From contig CM031858.1 in the NCBI GenBank assembly GCA_018697195.1, forward strand, positions 127,171,133-127,235,132: DNA of 64,000 nt. Direction: 5' to 3'. Source of the stretch: Certhia americana. Its lineage: Eukaryota > Chordata > Aves > Passeriformes > Certhiidae. Within the stretch, counting starts at the first letter, position 1. Each line of letters opens with the position of its first letter. This document shows positions 34,168-46,800 of the stretch, in pieces. Under the pieces are notes generated by a model that searched no databases, was not told where the DNA came from, and saw only the letters and a program-made list of their open reading frames with translations. The position numbers and the translations under genes are program-made.

Positions 34168-34440
34168 ACCAGGTCTGGAGCATCTCTGCTGTGAGGAAAG
34201 TCTGAGAGGTGGGATTGTTTAACCTGGAGAAGGCATGAGAGTATATCAATACCTAAAGGGAGGGTGCAAAGTGTATGGAGCCAGGCTCTTTTCAGTAATG
34301 CCCAGTGAAAAGCAATAGCATGAACTGAAACAGGCCAGACTCCATCTGAACATAGGTAAACACATTTTCACTATGAGGGTGACCAAACACTAGCGCAGGT
34401 TGTCTGAAGAGGCTGAAGTCTCCATTCTTGGAGATGTTTT
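34168..34440 (+). mobile_element. CR1 LINE 3' fragment
   Basis: Plus-strand order typical of the CR1 region just before the tail: 'CTCTGCTGTGAGGAAAGTCTGAGAG', 'TTTAACCTGGAGAAGGCATGAGAG', 'ATGGAGCCAGGCTCTTTTCAGTAATGCCCAG', 'CATCTGAACATAGG', 'GAGGCTGAAGTCTCCATTCTTGGAGAT'. It breaks off before the octamer tail, so the 3' terminus has been lost by deletion or replaced. Diverged and non-coding. Confidence 0.88.
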
Positions 34441-34649
34441 ATATATAACTAGATAGAATAAAAGTTCCATTGTGGCATGAGAATCTTTTCACTGAAATAA
34501 GATGCCTGAAAATTGTAACCTAACAGCACCATTTTGAAAAATATTTTTTTTTTTCCCTTTTCTGTATCAGCTGATCAAAACCACTCTTTTTTTCCATTTG
34601 ACTAATATGTGTATTTAGTTTGCATGGCAAAGTTTTGTAGCAGAGTGGG

Positions 34650-35630
34650 ATACAGAGATGACTTTTATGCCCATGCCCAAGAAAGACAATATCACCCAGC
34701 TCTAAGACAGATCTGTCACTTGCCAATGCCAAGCCACGGAATGGTAGAAACAGTGACAAATCTGGCATAACAGATTTAAGAAGGGGAAAAAAAATCCTTC
34801 ACAATTGCAGGCTGAGAGCTCAGTGAGAATATGTGAAACAGCTCTGCAGACACCAAGATCAGTGAAGAAGAAGAGGGATAATGTGTTCCAGGCACCATAC
34901 CAGAGATTCCCGTGCAGTTGGCCACCCTGAAGTCCACTGAAGTCCAGATGGAGCAGATAACCACTGGCAGACCCTGGAACACTCCATGCCAGAGCCTGTG
35001 GATGCCTGAAGGTGGCTGTGATCCTGTGAGAAGCCCATGATGGAGCAGGTTCCTGGAAGGAGCTGTGGGCCCCTAGGGAGAGGACCCCATTCTGGAGCAG
35101 GTTTGCTGGCAATACCCGATGGGTGACCCGCACAAGGAGCAACTCATGAAAACTGCAGCCCATGAGAAGGACTCGCATTGGAAAAGTTCACAGAGGATTG
35201 TTTTCCTTGGAAGAGACCCCATGCTGAAGCAAAGTCTTCCCTCTGAGGAAGAAGGAGCAGCAGAGATAATGTGATGAACAACTCCCATGCCTCTGGGCCA
35301 CTGTGGGGGACGAGGTAGAAAATGGGAGTGATGTTGAAACACAGGAAAAAGGGAGGGGTGAGAGGAAGTCGTTTTGAAGGTTTGGTTTTATTTCTCTTTA
35401 TCTTACTCTGATTGGTTTGGTAATAAATTAAATTTGTTTTCCCCAAGTGGAGTTTGTTTTGTCTGTGGCAGGAACTGGTGATTGATCTCTCCTTATCCTT
35501 GACCCCTGGGTCTTTCACTTGATCTGGTGATTGGTCTTTCCTTATCCTTGACCCCTTGTCCGGCTGAGGAGGGAAGTGAGATAGCAGCTTTAGTGGGCAC
35601 TTGACATCCAACCAGGGTCAACACATCACA
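34650..35630 (+). mobile_element. ERVL-type LTR, about 1 kb, probably solo
   Basis: Very close to a common avian ERVL LTR as I remember it: 'ACAGATTTAAGAAGGGG', 'CAGACACCAAGATCAGTGAAGAAG', several degenerate roughly 45-bp 'GGA-CCCATG-TGGAGCAG' repeats (34930-35240), 'AAGAAGGAGCAGCAGAGATAATGTGATGAAC' and 'TTTTATTTCTC'. An AATAAA polyadenylation signal lies at 35422-35427. The 3' part ends 'CCAACCAGGGTCAACACATCACA'. The left boundary is approximate. No retroviral genes flank it. The long minus-strand frames here (158 and 155 codons at 34702-35178 and 35144-35611) arise from its GC-rich composition and are not genes. Confidence 0.82.
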
Positions 35631-37149
35631 AATTCACACAATGCTTCACAAACTTTTTTTCAGAAGAACTTGTAGATGTGTAAGAAATTACTAAGAAGCC
35701 AGAGATACAGGGCAGATCTTATATTCACCCTTGAAAACTTGATTCTAATAGAAAATCACCTCTTCTGTGACACTGGAAGTCTTTCTTTCATTAATGCATA
35801 TGATGTCACAAATGAGACAAATATGCTTCATTAATAAAAGATTATACTTTCATGTAATTTCCCTTAGTAATAATGTCAAGGTAAACTAATAAACTGAATC
35901 AAATATCTTCTGTGAAATCTCTCTGCAATTTCCATAAGTGATTTCCAAGACTGGAATCATATATTTTGAATATCTCTTTCATAGGGGACTTTTTTCCCCG
36001 CTATAGATTCTATTGTATGTTAGTATTTAAACACAAAGTAAATTTTTTAAGAGAACTTAGGTTTAATGGCTGTTGATAAGGGTTTAATGGCTGTTCTGCA
36101 TCAAAGGAATTTTAGAAAGCCTTTAGCCATCAAAATTTATACTTATTAGTTACCTGATGACCTGTGATCAATTATACTCTTGCTGTCTCCTAGAGCCCTG
36201 GCAAGTCTCCCTCTGAACAGTCCAATTTCCCTCTGAGATGTCCAATCATTTGCTCTGCCAGGTCTGAGTTTTAATTTTAGAACCCTGTCCTTTTCAGCTT
36301 TTTAGCTGGTTGTGTGCTCTGTCTTCAATCCCTTTTGTAGAAATTTCAACTTAGGTAGAAGTTCTTCTCTTCAGGCAGTAGCTCACTGAAGCTGACTGAA
36401 CATATAGACTATGTAAGGGTTTTGTAATCACTTGTTATTTTGGCCAATACAAAATATTTTCAGATCTGGAAAACATTAATTAGAAAAATACATCAATGTT
36501 CTTTCTTGCTCAGATTTCCATAGGCCGCTCAGCATGGTTTGTCTTCACAATCTCTAGTACAATCCACTTTTCATCAAATTTTTAAGATCCTGGCACAGAC
36601 ATTTGTATATATATATCTTTCCACTCTCTCTTCTGGGTTTCTGCATGTCTATTGAGAAGCTTCTCACTTACTATTTTCAGCTGCTTAATTTAGGGATTCA
36701 TTGCTCTGCTGTGTTGTGTAATCACTGTCCCACACCAAATGATGTGGAACAGCTCAGTTACCTCCTTTATAGACTTGAAAAACTGTAAAGCAAATTACTT
36801 AACTTTGGGAGCTCCAGCTGATTGAAAGATCATAAAAATTTAGTGATTTTTCCACTGTTAATTATACTCAAGGTATAAGAATTGCTCTCTTTTGAATTTA
36901 TGTCAGTATAGAGAAAAAATGGGTAAGAAGACAACCATATACTATGTTTAAAATTAAAGGTACAACCTAAGAAAAGGTTGGTTGTTTTACAACCACTGTT
37001 CAGTGTGGATTTAATACAATATTGTTTTTGGGTTTTTGTTTCCTTTTGTAGCAGAAGAGTTGGATATCTGGCAACATTTTCACTGAGGATTTTTTTTTTC
37101 ATTCAAGATGATACTTAGAGAACAAATACTTTGTCTACACAGTGGTGTT
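35631..37149. other. Unique AT-rich sequence
   Basis: Contains a 21-bp-period partial duplication (GTTTAATGGCTGTT at 36061 and 36082). No element or exon recognised. Confidence 0.45.
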
Positions 37150-38045
37150 TTATGCAATTTAGATGCCTGTCCAGGTTGAGGGCAAATTTGGGTGGAAATA
37201 TCTGCCTGGAGTTCTTCTAGAAAGCAAATTCAAGCAGCCCCTCCCCACCACTGGTTTGGAAAAGATTTTTTTTTGAGAAAAGTAGAAAAAACCTGTTTAT
37301 TTATCAAGCAAAGTACTTACAAAAAACAAAAAAAAAAATATTAAACAATGGAACCTCTCATTTTTCTGGAGATGGTAAATTCAGAGAGAGTCGTTGTGGC
37401 TGTAGCTGGGCTCTCTCATCTGTCCCTCCGGTGCTGGGAAATGCCGCGTCCCAGGCCCCAGTGGGGCACATGTGCGAGCTCCCAGTTTCATCTGGGTTTT
37501 CAGTCCACAGCAGGGCCAATCAGTTCCAAGGGAATGAAAAACCATAGTCTGGGGAACTTCTTTGCCTCAGCTAGCTAAAAAAATCCCCCTAACTAAAAGC
37601 CAAGGAGAGCTCTGTCCCTCACTCATCATTTGCTCTGGCGCTGGGAAATGCCGCGTCCCAGGCCCTGGTGGGCCACAGGTGTGAGTTCCTGGTTTCTTCT
37701 GGGTTTTCAGTCCACAGCAGGGCTGATCAGTTCCAAGGGAATGAAAAACCACAATCTGAAGAACTTCTCTGCCTCAGCTAGCTAAAAAGAAAACCTAACT
37801 AAAAGCCAAGGAGAGCTCAGTCCCGCTGTCCGTGCTGCACACAGCACAGCAGGATGTGCGGGAGCAAGGACAGTGTGCAAACAAACTGCAGCATCTTCTC
37901 CCCACTTCACTCTCAGAACATTCTAATGTGCAAAACTTAATATCCAGCATAAACAGAGCAGACAAATGGGGATACAAGCATCATAAAGTCACCCGAGGGC
38001 AATATCTGATCCAAATACTATGTATCTTATTCTTAAAAGAGAACT
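37150..38045 (-). mobile_element. LTR-like element with an internal duplication
   Basis: GC-rich, CpG-retaining segment in AT-rich surroundings. The minus strand carries AATAAA (complement TTTATT near 37297-37305) towards its left end, consistent with a minus-oriented LTR whose U3 lies to the right. Text such as 'GTCGTTGTGGCTGTAGCTGG' and 'GCTAGCTAAAAA-CCTAACTAAAAGCCAAGGAGAGCTC' resembles a passerine ERV LTR in memory. A 207-bp segment is tandemly duplicated (37401-37814). Termini are uncertain, and the left 150 bp could be internal ERV sequence. No retroviral coding sequence recognised. Confidence 0.52.
37401..37814. repeat. 207-bp tandem duplication, two copies
   Basis: Unit 1 is 37401-37607 and unit 2 is 37608-37814. 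The shared landmark CTGGGAAATGCCGCGTCCCA starts at 37434 and 37641. The copies differ by substitutions as well as small indels, unlike the poly-T unit at 1.95 kb, so this looks like real sequence that has diverged. Confidence 0.92.
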
Positions 38046-38454
38046 GAAATCTCTGGTTTTGTAGGTTCCATTCAAACCATTCTTGTTTGGTTGTCAATGT
38101 AATTTTTGAAAAGGAACTGATGGATCTACTCTACATTACTTAATCTAATTCATCTTGGAACTCATATTTTTGCTCTCCATTCTTTTCTGTAGAGATTAAT
38201 TCCAGAACTTAATAACATGGAAAAACCCAGAATCCATCTTTTTTTATTGCACTTCTTTCTGTGTACTGACTCGCAAGTAATAGATAAGTGATCCCCAATG
38301 AATACACTTTAATAGTGCTTACTTTTATATATATGTAAATATTTGCCCAAATTAAATACCTAGCCTGCTAAAAACGTGTCAGAAACCTATTCATACATCT
38401 ATTTGCTTTGTCTCCTTTATGTTATATTTACTGCTTTATTTTTTTTTTCTTCCT

Positions 38455-39570
38455 AATAAAACTGTTCACTGCATTCAGGATGTGGATAAACCATGGCCTT
38501 GTACAGTGGTACTGTAATATTTCTTGCCTGATTTTCAATGGCTAATTCTAACAATTGTTAAGTTTATTATTTGTGTTTTAGCCACAGTCTATCTCCCATC
38601 TGTGGCTTGCAGAGAAGATATTTTCTCTATGATTCTTAATAATGCTTCCAAAGTTCTAAGAAGTTTCATATCTCGGTTTTTGAAAGGTTTTATCATCAGC
38701 ATTTATGTTTCTGGTAAGCAGCTCTTGAAATATTTTTGGTCATGAGTTTTTTAAAATCTCTGTTCTAAAAGTTAGTTGTTATTTATTATGATTGAATAGT
38801 CAGACTCATTTTTTCTCTGCATATTTTTCTATATAGAGATATAGAATATACTCTGAGTACATTCACATCATCAGCAAACTTTGTTATTTAATTTTCAACC
38901 CCTTCTCAAAGATCCCTTACTCATTTGTTAAGTGCCACAGACTGTGTGTCCCCCTTTGGGTAGACCTTTCCTTGCTTTTATTTCAAACCACAATTTGCCT
39001 TTTGTTCCCCAGTACCATGAATTCAAAAAATTTTTGTTCTTATCTCACCATGGTTTAATTTCTTATTAGCTTTTAGTGAAACAAATTTTTGAAAGCTCTT
39101 TGAAACCCAAATACATTTCATAGATCATAACATCTTCACACCCCTGTTCTCAGAGTGAAAATATATGAGGCAAGACTATTCTTTTCGTAGGGAAATATTT
39201 CCCAGCATACATTGTTTATACACATATCGTCTCATTTTATTCTTTAGATTTTGATCTGCCTTGTGTGAAGGTTAGCCTTTCTGGGATATCTTTCTTTGAT
39301 ATCTCCTAGGAGATTTTTATCATATTGTGTCATATTTGCTACCTCTTGGTATGGAGAATAACTTAAATGATAACCTGTACACTGCAGCAATTTCACATCT
39401 GAGTTCTTTTAGAGCTCTTGAGTGAATACCATCTGCTCCTGGCAGTTTATCACTAATCAGCTTGTTCTAAATCCTCTTACATTGGTAAACTAGTTGAAGA
39501 CAATTATTCAGTCTCCCCTTTTGTAAAGAATGACTCAGCTGGAAACCTCATCTCCAGGCTTCGTGAGTCC
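38455..39570 (-). mobile_element. Ancient CR1/L3-like LINE remnant, 1.1 kb
   Basis: Reading left to right, the plus strand follows the reverse complement of an old CR1 lineage known from turtles and crocodilians as I remember it. First comes 'CACTGCATTCAGGATGTGGATAAACCATGG' (38468-38497). Next is a 'CATCATCAGCAAACTTTG' block (38868-38885), the complement of the reverse-transcriptase FADD codons. Then come 'ATTTCACATCTGAGTTC' and 'TGAATACCATCTGCTCCTGG' (39391-39442), the complement of the PGPDGIHP codons, and lastly 'AAAGAATGACTCAGCTGGAAACC' (39525-39547). The spacing of the two RT landmarks, about 550 bp, fits a largely intact order. Heavily mutated. Confidence 0.72.
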
Positions 39571-40185
39571 TTGCCTTCCTTGAACCCTTCCTTTATATTA
39601 TTGTTGGCAATTAGATTCAGTGGTTATTGCCTGGACTGGAAGGGTCAGACCAATCTGTGTAGTGATGCAACTGTTGCTGAGGCCCTGCTACTCCACTACC
39701 TATTTTCCAGTATCCTTGTTTTTTGCATATATATATATATATATGTCTAATTCTAACCTACTCCCATGGACTGAACAACCACCTGGCATGTATTAGGTAC
39801 TCCTGACACTCCCCTTCCAGATTAGTTTCTTTTGAAAGTAATCTAGTTCATGCACTCCAAGATTTCACTCAGCCTGGAAGAAGATGAATGAATATTCCTC
39901 AATGGAGTATGTAGCTCATGTCACATGTTGATTCAAACAGAGAAAGTTATTTCTTGTTTCTTCTATATTTGTTCTTTATTGAACAAAAGGAGACAGAGTG
40001 ACAGAGAGGGAGGGAAAAGAGATAACTCTCTAAGTGGATGTCTAGGAAAGAAAGTGGTGGAGGGCTTTCTAGGTGAACATATTCCCTGGGCATCCTCTCC
40101 AGTGCAGCAGGGTCATCCAATAGTTCTTTGGCCATGCTAACTATAGTAATTATAGCGTTTTTGTCAGAACTCACTCAAAGTCCCT
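39571..40185. other. Unique sequence with a short (AT)n
   Basis: Contains ATATATATAT... at 39727-39744. Opposed 71- and 75-codon frames around 39930-40170 show no known domain. Confidence 0.4.
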
Positions 40186-40330
40186 ATTAATTTTTTGGGT
40201 TTTTTGGGGGGGGTGGTGTTGGGTTTTTGTCTGCCTGTTTGTTTTGTTTTGTTTCTTTGTTTGTTTAAGTTTTGTTTAGATTTTGGGGAGGGGAGTGTTT
40301 TTTTGGGAGGGGGCTGTTTATGGTGTTGTC
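40186..40330 (+). repeat. T/G-only strand-asymmetric tract
   Basis: About 145 bp almost free of A and C, with eight G at 40206-40213, GTTTT/GTTT runs and GGGGAGGGGA and GGGAGGGGG clusters. It is similar in character to 25010-25080 and has G-quadruplex potential on the plus strand. Confidence 0.85.
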
Positions 40331-40439
40331 AACATTGATTAAAGCACATTTTACTAGGGACAGTTACATGATGATTGGGTTTTAAATTTTTTGTATGCAT
40401 TTTATTGGGTAAAGCAAAATAAATATAAACCCTAATGCA

Positions 40440-40820
40440 AAAGATAAAATCCAAGGGCAGAAAAGAGGAGAAAGAAGGAGTGATTCTCATGTGAGTGCCC
40501 TGAGAGCTAGCTGTAAGAATAATTTTGGAATTTGAGAGTTAAAGGCCATAAAAACAACAACATGAGCACCATGGGGAAAAGAACTGCCCAGAAACTCTGG
40601 AAAACCACCACGACAGCTTGACTGGAAGAGCAGAGAGATAGATGCAGGGGAAAGTCAAACTACTGAGCTGTACCAGAAGGCCATGAGCTGTACAAAGGCA
40701 CTGTGCCCACTGAGAGCAGGGACTGTACAGAAGAGCTGCCCTCTTGATCCAAACTGCAGCCTACCAGTGCATGACCAGGATCTCTGCCTGGGGGCAAAGT
40801 CCTGGTCCTGTTGTTTCTGG
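40440..40820. other. Less AT-rich patch, unassigned
   Basis: Composition changes here (AG-rich, with 'GAGCTGTACCAGAAGGCCATGAGCTGTACAAAGGCACTG' style text containing GAGCTGTAC twice, near 40667 and 40685). It could be an unrecognised LTR or old element. No open frame or family recognised. Confidence 0.35.
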
Positions 40821-43800
40821 AAAAAAGTATTGCAAGAAAAAAGAAATTGAAACAAGATACTATAATTTTTAATCTTGATATATAAAGATATCAAGTATTT
40901 TTATTTTTTCCACTTAACTATTTGTTTTTAAGGTTGTCTTTCTACTCATCTTTACTTTTTAGTTTTCCAATGAATACTTTTGCTTTGTGCTATTTTGAAT
41001 GTAAAACAATTTGTATAATTTTATTTCTGAAATCTATTTACTTCTAGTTTTAGCAGTAATAATTTTGTATATAAATATTTTGTCTTTCCATCCCATACTT
41101 TTAATTCTATTTTCATTAAGTTACTGTCTTTCTACATTTTACCTTTTAGAAGTTTAAGATGCATTGCTGTCCCCGGTTTCTCTCCTTTATAAGAAAGTTG
41201 CATTGGAGTGCATAAAATATGAGGCAGTGTATGGTATAATAGTGAATTTTAGTCAGAAATTCATACAGAGAAGAACAATTAAGTTTCCAACTCCCATTTG
41301 AAAGTCAGTGATAGCTGGTTGTTTCTAGCCCTCCCTCCACTCATTCAGCTCCATGCCTGCCCCAGCTTTGGGAATCACCCACCTTCTGTTTAAACAGCAT
41401 GACACAAAAGTTGTGAAGCATATTAAAGCCCTTCCTTTATTTTTAATCATTGGGAATGATTAAACTCTACACTTATTCCCTGCTCAGAGGGAAAAGGTTT
41501 TTTAAATTTTAATTATATTTCTATAATTTTTGAAACAGAAACTAACTCATGAGGATCCAAATAAAAAAGCCATTTCATACTTGAAAGGCTCCAAAATGTA
41601 GTACTCTCTGTTTCTGAGCTCATAAAACAGTTTTGGGTATTGCATATCTGACATATGCATCTTTCTTGGTATCTCCCTCGGGTGTTCTGACATTAGAGAA
41701 CACAGTGCTTGGTACACTGCTCACCAGCTGGAATTACTTAATGCTAATGGAGGCACCAAGGAGGTACAGTGATGTTCTTTAAATAAATTTGGTGAAAAGA
41801 CAATAAATCATTATGACTTTTATTTCTTTGGAAGTGTGATAGGAACAAAATATAAATAATGGATTTTTCCCCGCTTGATGCAATTTCTGCATCATACATT
41901 CGTTTCTGACTTGCTTGTCTTCTGTTTCAACTGGCAAGTAAGGTAAGTAAAAAAGTGAGTAAGAATCTTAATTTCTATTATATAGTCTACAGACTTGCTA
42001 AGAAATATAAGAAAAATAATAAATCTCCTTTTTCTCCCTTTCTTCTTTTCCTTTTCCAGTTAGACAATGATGGTCTTTAATTGTTTATTAATTTTTCCAA
42101 TTACAGAGATAGGAGCTAATAATTAAGGCAGCACACATGTTCTGACCCAACCTAAAAAGTAATGAGTGTCCTTGAATGCTTTTCTCTTTTTTTTTTTTTA
42201 TTTTTGGTTAAGTAATTGAATAGGGTAGTACAGTTGTGCACAGAGAGAATGAAGGTGATTTTGTTGGTGTATTCCAGCACAGCAGAGACAGAAAAGCCCT
42301 TTGCTTCCCACATGCTTAAAATTCCTTGACCTTTTAAATGCTTTTTGTCCACTAATATTTTATTAAAAAATGAAGATAAGTATATGTTAGATTGGCATTT
42401 CATTTATCTGGGACTGAAAAGAATTATTTGAATGTAGAACACCACCAAAATATGAATATAACTCTGCTGAAAGATATCTGTTTTCATCTTTGAGAAAGAA
42501 AAATTTGTATTTTCTAAATTGCCAATTCTTCCACTTCACCTATTCATCCTATTCAGTTTTGCTACGTTTTGCCTGGAAAGCTATCTAAATATTTCTAAGA
42601 GATGGTTCTAATTATCCCAGGCAAGATAGTAAATGAGTAGGACACCAGAACTAAAAGTAAACAGGCAAGTCAGTAAATCCAATTATGTATTTCAATACTT
42701 TCTGTTGAAAAATACTTAAAGAATTCCAGTGGCAAAACCTATGTAATGAATAATTTTTTTTCTCTAATTCTTTTGCTCACTGGATGATGCAGTATTTACC
42801 ATACCCCAGTATTATTCTGCATTTTTTTCTTCTACGTGTTGTCCAGTTTCCAGTAGCAACTGCACAAGTTTCAAGTAAATTAAAATTGATGGAAACTGAG
42901 AATACTATATTTCTTCAAACTGAGGTCTCTTAACATTAAGGATGATTGCAAATCTCTTTGCAAATGTAGGACATGCAGCTAGCATCAGCAGGTATCATCA
43001 GCAAGAGAAACGTAGCATTAATAAAATAAACAAATATTCTACATAGTCTGTCTTAAGAGTCAAATTCAGAGAGTAATGAAGTCTATATATTTTAGTCTAT
43101 ATATTCTCTTATTCACAGTCTTTTTGAACGGCGAGTCTGGTGGCAAATGTCACAAGAGGAAACTATAAGGATTTTCAACATTTCTACCATTAGACTGACA
43201 TTCTGCAATAATAGATTTTCTTTCCTTTTGAATGTCATCAAAAGAGAATAAGCTGGGAAAGGCAGAGAAGTATATGTGTGTTGAGGAATAATTTGTGAGT
43301 CAGTCTCTCTATACATCTAGCTTTCAGAAAGGCTTTGACTCAATTTAAATTTGAATTGAGAGTCTGAGGTACTTCATTTTTTAGGATCAAGTTACCTCTT
43401 TATGAAACTACTTTTCAAAAATAAAGTAACACAGTATGTATTTCGAAAGGAACTTGAAATAAGGTCTAGAAGCGTAAGACAGATGAGCTGCAAAAGCTTC
43501 AGACTATACTGTTAGTTTTTAGGGGACTGGGAGGAACTGCAGAGGAGTTCAGCAAGAAGCCGCCAGACAGGCCATGAAATCTGAGTGATACCATGAGCTT
43601 CAAAAAGAACTTGTGCAATGCCATTTGATTTCTGCTAAGCTTTTTTATTCGTATCTTTTGAAAACTATGCCATCTCAAAGTGGACAGGAAAAACATATAT
43701 GTATTTATGTTGTCAGGTGTTATTTCTGAGTAATGGGTGAAAATGCTATATCCAAAAGAAAGATAGCTTTAATCTCTAACCCAAGGACTATGAGGCATTT

Positions 43801-46800
43801 TCATTTCACAATTTCATCAGATTATAGCGAAGGTTTAAATTCATAAACATTCCCTGTACTGGGCTCTGTGCCTCTTCAATCATTATAAAAAGCTTTAATT
43901 GGGTAAATGGATACCTTAGGGTTTTACTGCAACTGAATTTTACTATCAGAGAAGTGTCTAGACTTGAGCTGCCTCTGGAATGAAGAGCTATGGTACTCAA
44001 GATAAATTGATAAGGTTTGCATCCCATTTGTGCTCTGAGATTCCTGAAAATAAGTTTCTCATTGCAATTTCTCTCTAGAGATATTTTCAGGTTAACTTTG
44101 CTTCACAAGACATAGGATATTTTACTTTTCTTCCTTCAGGCTCCATAATTCATTCCTAGTGAAAGAATAAAAAAGGTGTCTTTTTCTAGCTATTAAGACA
44201 TATTAAGCTGGTAGACCTCTGATACCTAAAAATTGGTTGTGAATTGTCCATCTCAGAACCTAGAGCACTTGAACATGTATTTTCACTTCTACAACTCAAA
44301 AAATTTTTGCCATCTTTACCTTTGCATTCAGAGAATGCAGTAACAACTGACATAGCACTAAGAGGACAAGATTTTTTATACTTGTTTAAATGACATTGAA
44401 AATAGTACAAGTTTGAAGATCACTTTAAGTTGGAAAAAGCACACTCTTAAAGGCATGACAACCCTCTTGCAGTAAAATCTGCTAAGAAACAAGCATTCAT
44501 TTTCTGGTTGTGATGTTGAGTGAGTCACAGCAGACTCCAAATCCTTTACCTGTCTATTGTTCAAACGGATTATAAATCCTCCCCTGAAAAAACGGAACAG
44601 GTTTTCGGCAATGATTTCATTCTTATTTACTAAGAAACTTCTGTTTTGCATTTTTCTTTTCTAATGACTGATTAAATTTGACTGATTGACCTGACTGTTT
44701 TCTAACAGATTTTTAGGAAGATGTTATTTCTTTCTTGCAAGCACATGCACTATGATAATTTTTAAAAATGTGATTATACATAAATATGGCATTAGAATGG
44801 TGTTTAAAGATGAACACTAAAAAGGTATATAAATATTAATTTTCTCCCATGCAATTACAATTAAAATTTACCAATTCTGCTGTCATACTTTTTCTTCATC
44901 AGTTTGTTCTAAGTAAAGTTTGGGATTATTGTTTAGTTTTACTTTCACTTAGGGAAATTATAGTACCAGAGAACTGAAATTCCAAAATGTGCTACTTCAA
45001 AAAGACCCCAAACCAAAAAAATTTGGCACTTTGAGTATACAGTAAACTGAGGGGCAAAATGCTTTCTCTTTTGGGCACATCTGGGATAAGTTCTCCCCAT
45101 ATTATACAGGTTTAGTCTTAGACGTATGCTTATACATATCATTCTTCTGTAAAAAGAAGTTCTAATTTTTTAATTCTTTGAGGCTTTGAAGGTTTGCATT
45201 AAAAGATTGACTTCTTTCCCCCATAAGAGCACACTATTTACGGAGCTTTGTACTGAAATAAAGTTTTGGAACTATTGCCTCCACAAGGGCCCTTTACCAT
45301 AGCAACAACCCCACAGAAAGTAGCTGTGTCAAAAATAGTTCCCTTAAATAAAATAAAGAACAACATAATCTTGGTGTCTACAAGTTTTGCCACAAAAATG
45401 ATATTTCAAGATATTAATGTTCCAACTGTTCCCAAAAATTTAGTAGGGCAGTATTCTGCTTTCACATTTCCACATTTTGCAAGTGACTGGCTAGTCCTTT
45501 TGTTTTTTAATTGTTGATGACCTTGTAAATTTGGGGGAGAAAGTGTAGTTGCTAGCTGAAAGATAAAATGGTAAAAGGCTATGGCACATTACTATATTCC
45601 ATTGTAGAGAAAATTACTTACCTTTAACTGTTCAGTGAAGAATCGAAACATCTGAGAATCTGTTTCTTAATGATTTTCCTTAACAGTCAACAGTAGTCTC
45701 TTAGATAAAACAAAATGATGGGCAGATTTTGAATTGGTTTTGTCTCGCTGCTTAACCCAAATGGCTTTTTAAAGTCCAGATTGTGAAAGGAATCCTGAGG
45801 ATTTGAGGAAACCATTATGAATAACCCAGTGATTAAGGAGAGAATTATGATTAGTGTGAATTTGTCATTTTTTCATTTATCTTTGTAGCATTTAGGGCTT
45901 AGTTTTGCCTGGCTATATGCTGATAGACTCCTGGCCCTGAAAGCCCAGCAGCACTCCTTTCTTTTCCCCCCTCTCACCAGCAATTCCTTGTCAGTATGTC
46001 TCATGGTCTGGAGTATAGGAACCAAAACCCACTTCTCTGTTTACTTTAATCCAGCAAGGTTTGAGTGATTTCAAGGTGGCCTTGTGTTCCTGAAGATAGA
46101 TGTCTGTGTTTCATGTGTCCTCACAGTCCCCTGGGTTATTCTTAAATCCTTCTTCTCATCCAAGAATGGGCAGTTTATAAATCAGGTGAGGTATGCATTC
46201 CTCGATAACCTGTAAGTTCTGTACCTTGTAAATCTTGCAACTGAGAGGAAGGCAGCTTTGTGTGAAGCAATATAAAATACAAAGTAGTCTAAGAGGCAGA
46301 TTTAATTCTTTGATGTACAGTTGGCATCACATTTAATGCAAAATCATCTATAGAGTCTTAGCACTGGGAGAGAAATGAGAGAAAGCTGTGAGTCATTTGC
46401 ATATTCAAATTGCAGGGTCTGACAAATCTGCTGACAGGACCAAGCTATTAATGGGATTCCAGCACTGTCTAGAAATGGATACACAGCATTTATTTTATTC
46501 CTTAGTTTGTTATGATAGTTTTTCTTTGACAATCTGTGAATTACCTAAGCTCCACTCTGAAAGTAAAATTATTACATGTCTTTCCCAAATCACCGGTCTT
46601 GTTTATTGGGAAGGGATTAGGAACAGCTAGTTTCTGATTTCACAGCAGGTTATATTTCAATGCTTCCAGTGCTGGCTGTAAACCTTGTTTCTGGACAGCC
46701 CTTTGATCTCTATCCTGTATAAACCAATTCAGCTGTGGCCCAAAGTGACTTACTATGGAAACAGATAAAACAAGATTTGAGTGCATGTGTCATAGCTGTA

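Noticed and set aside
34702..35611. Two long minus-strand open frames (158 and 155 codons)
   Set aside because: Both lie in a GC-rich ERVL-type LTR on the strand opposite to its transcription and overlap each other in different frames. LTRs do not encode such proteins, so these are compositional.
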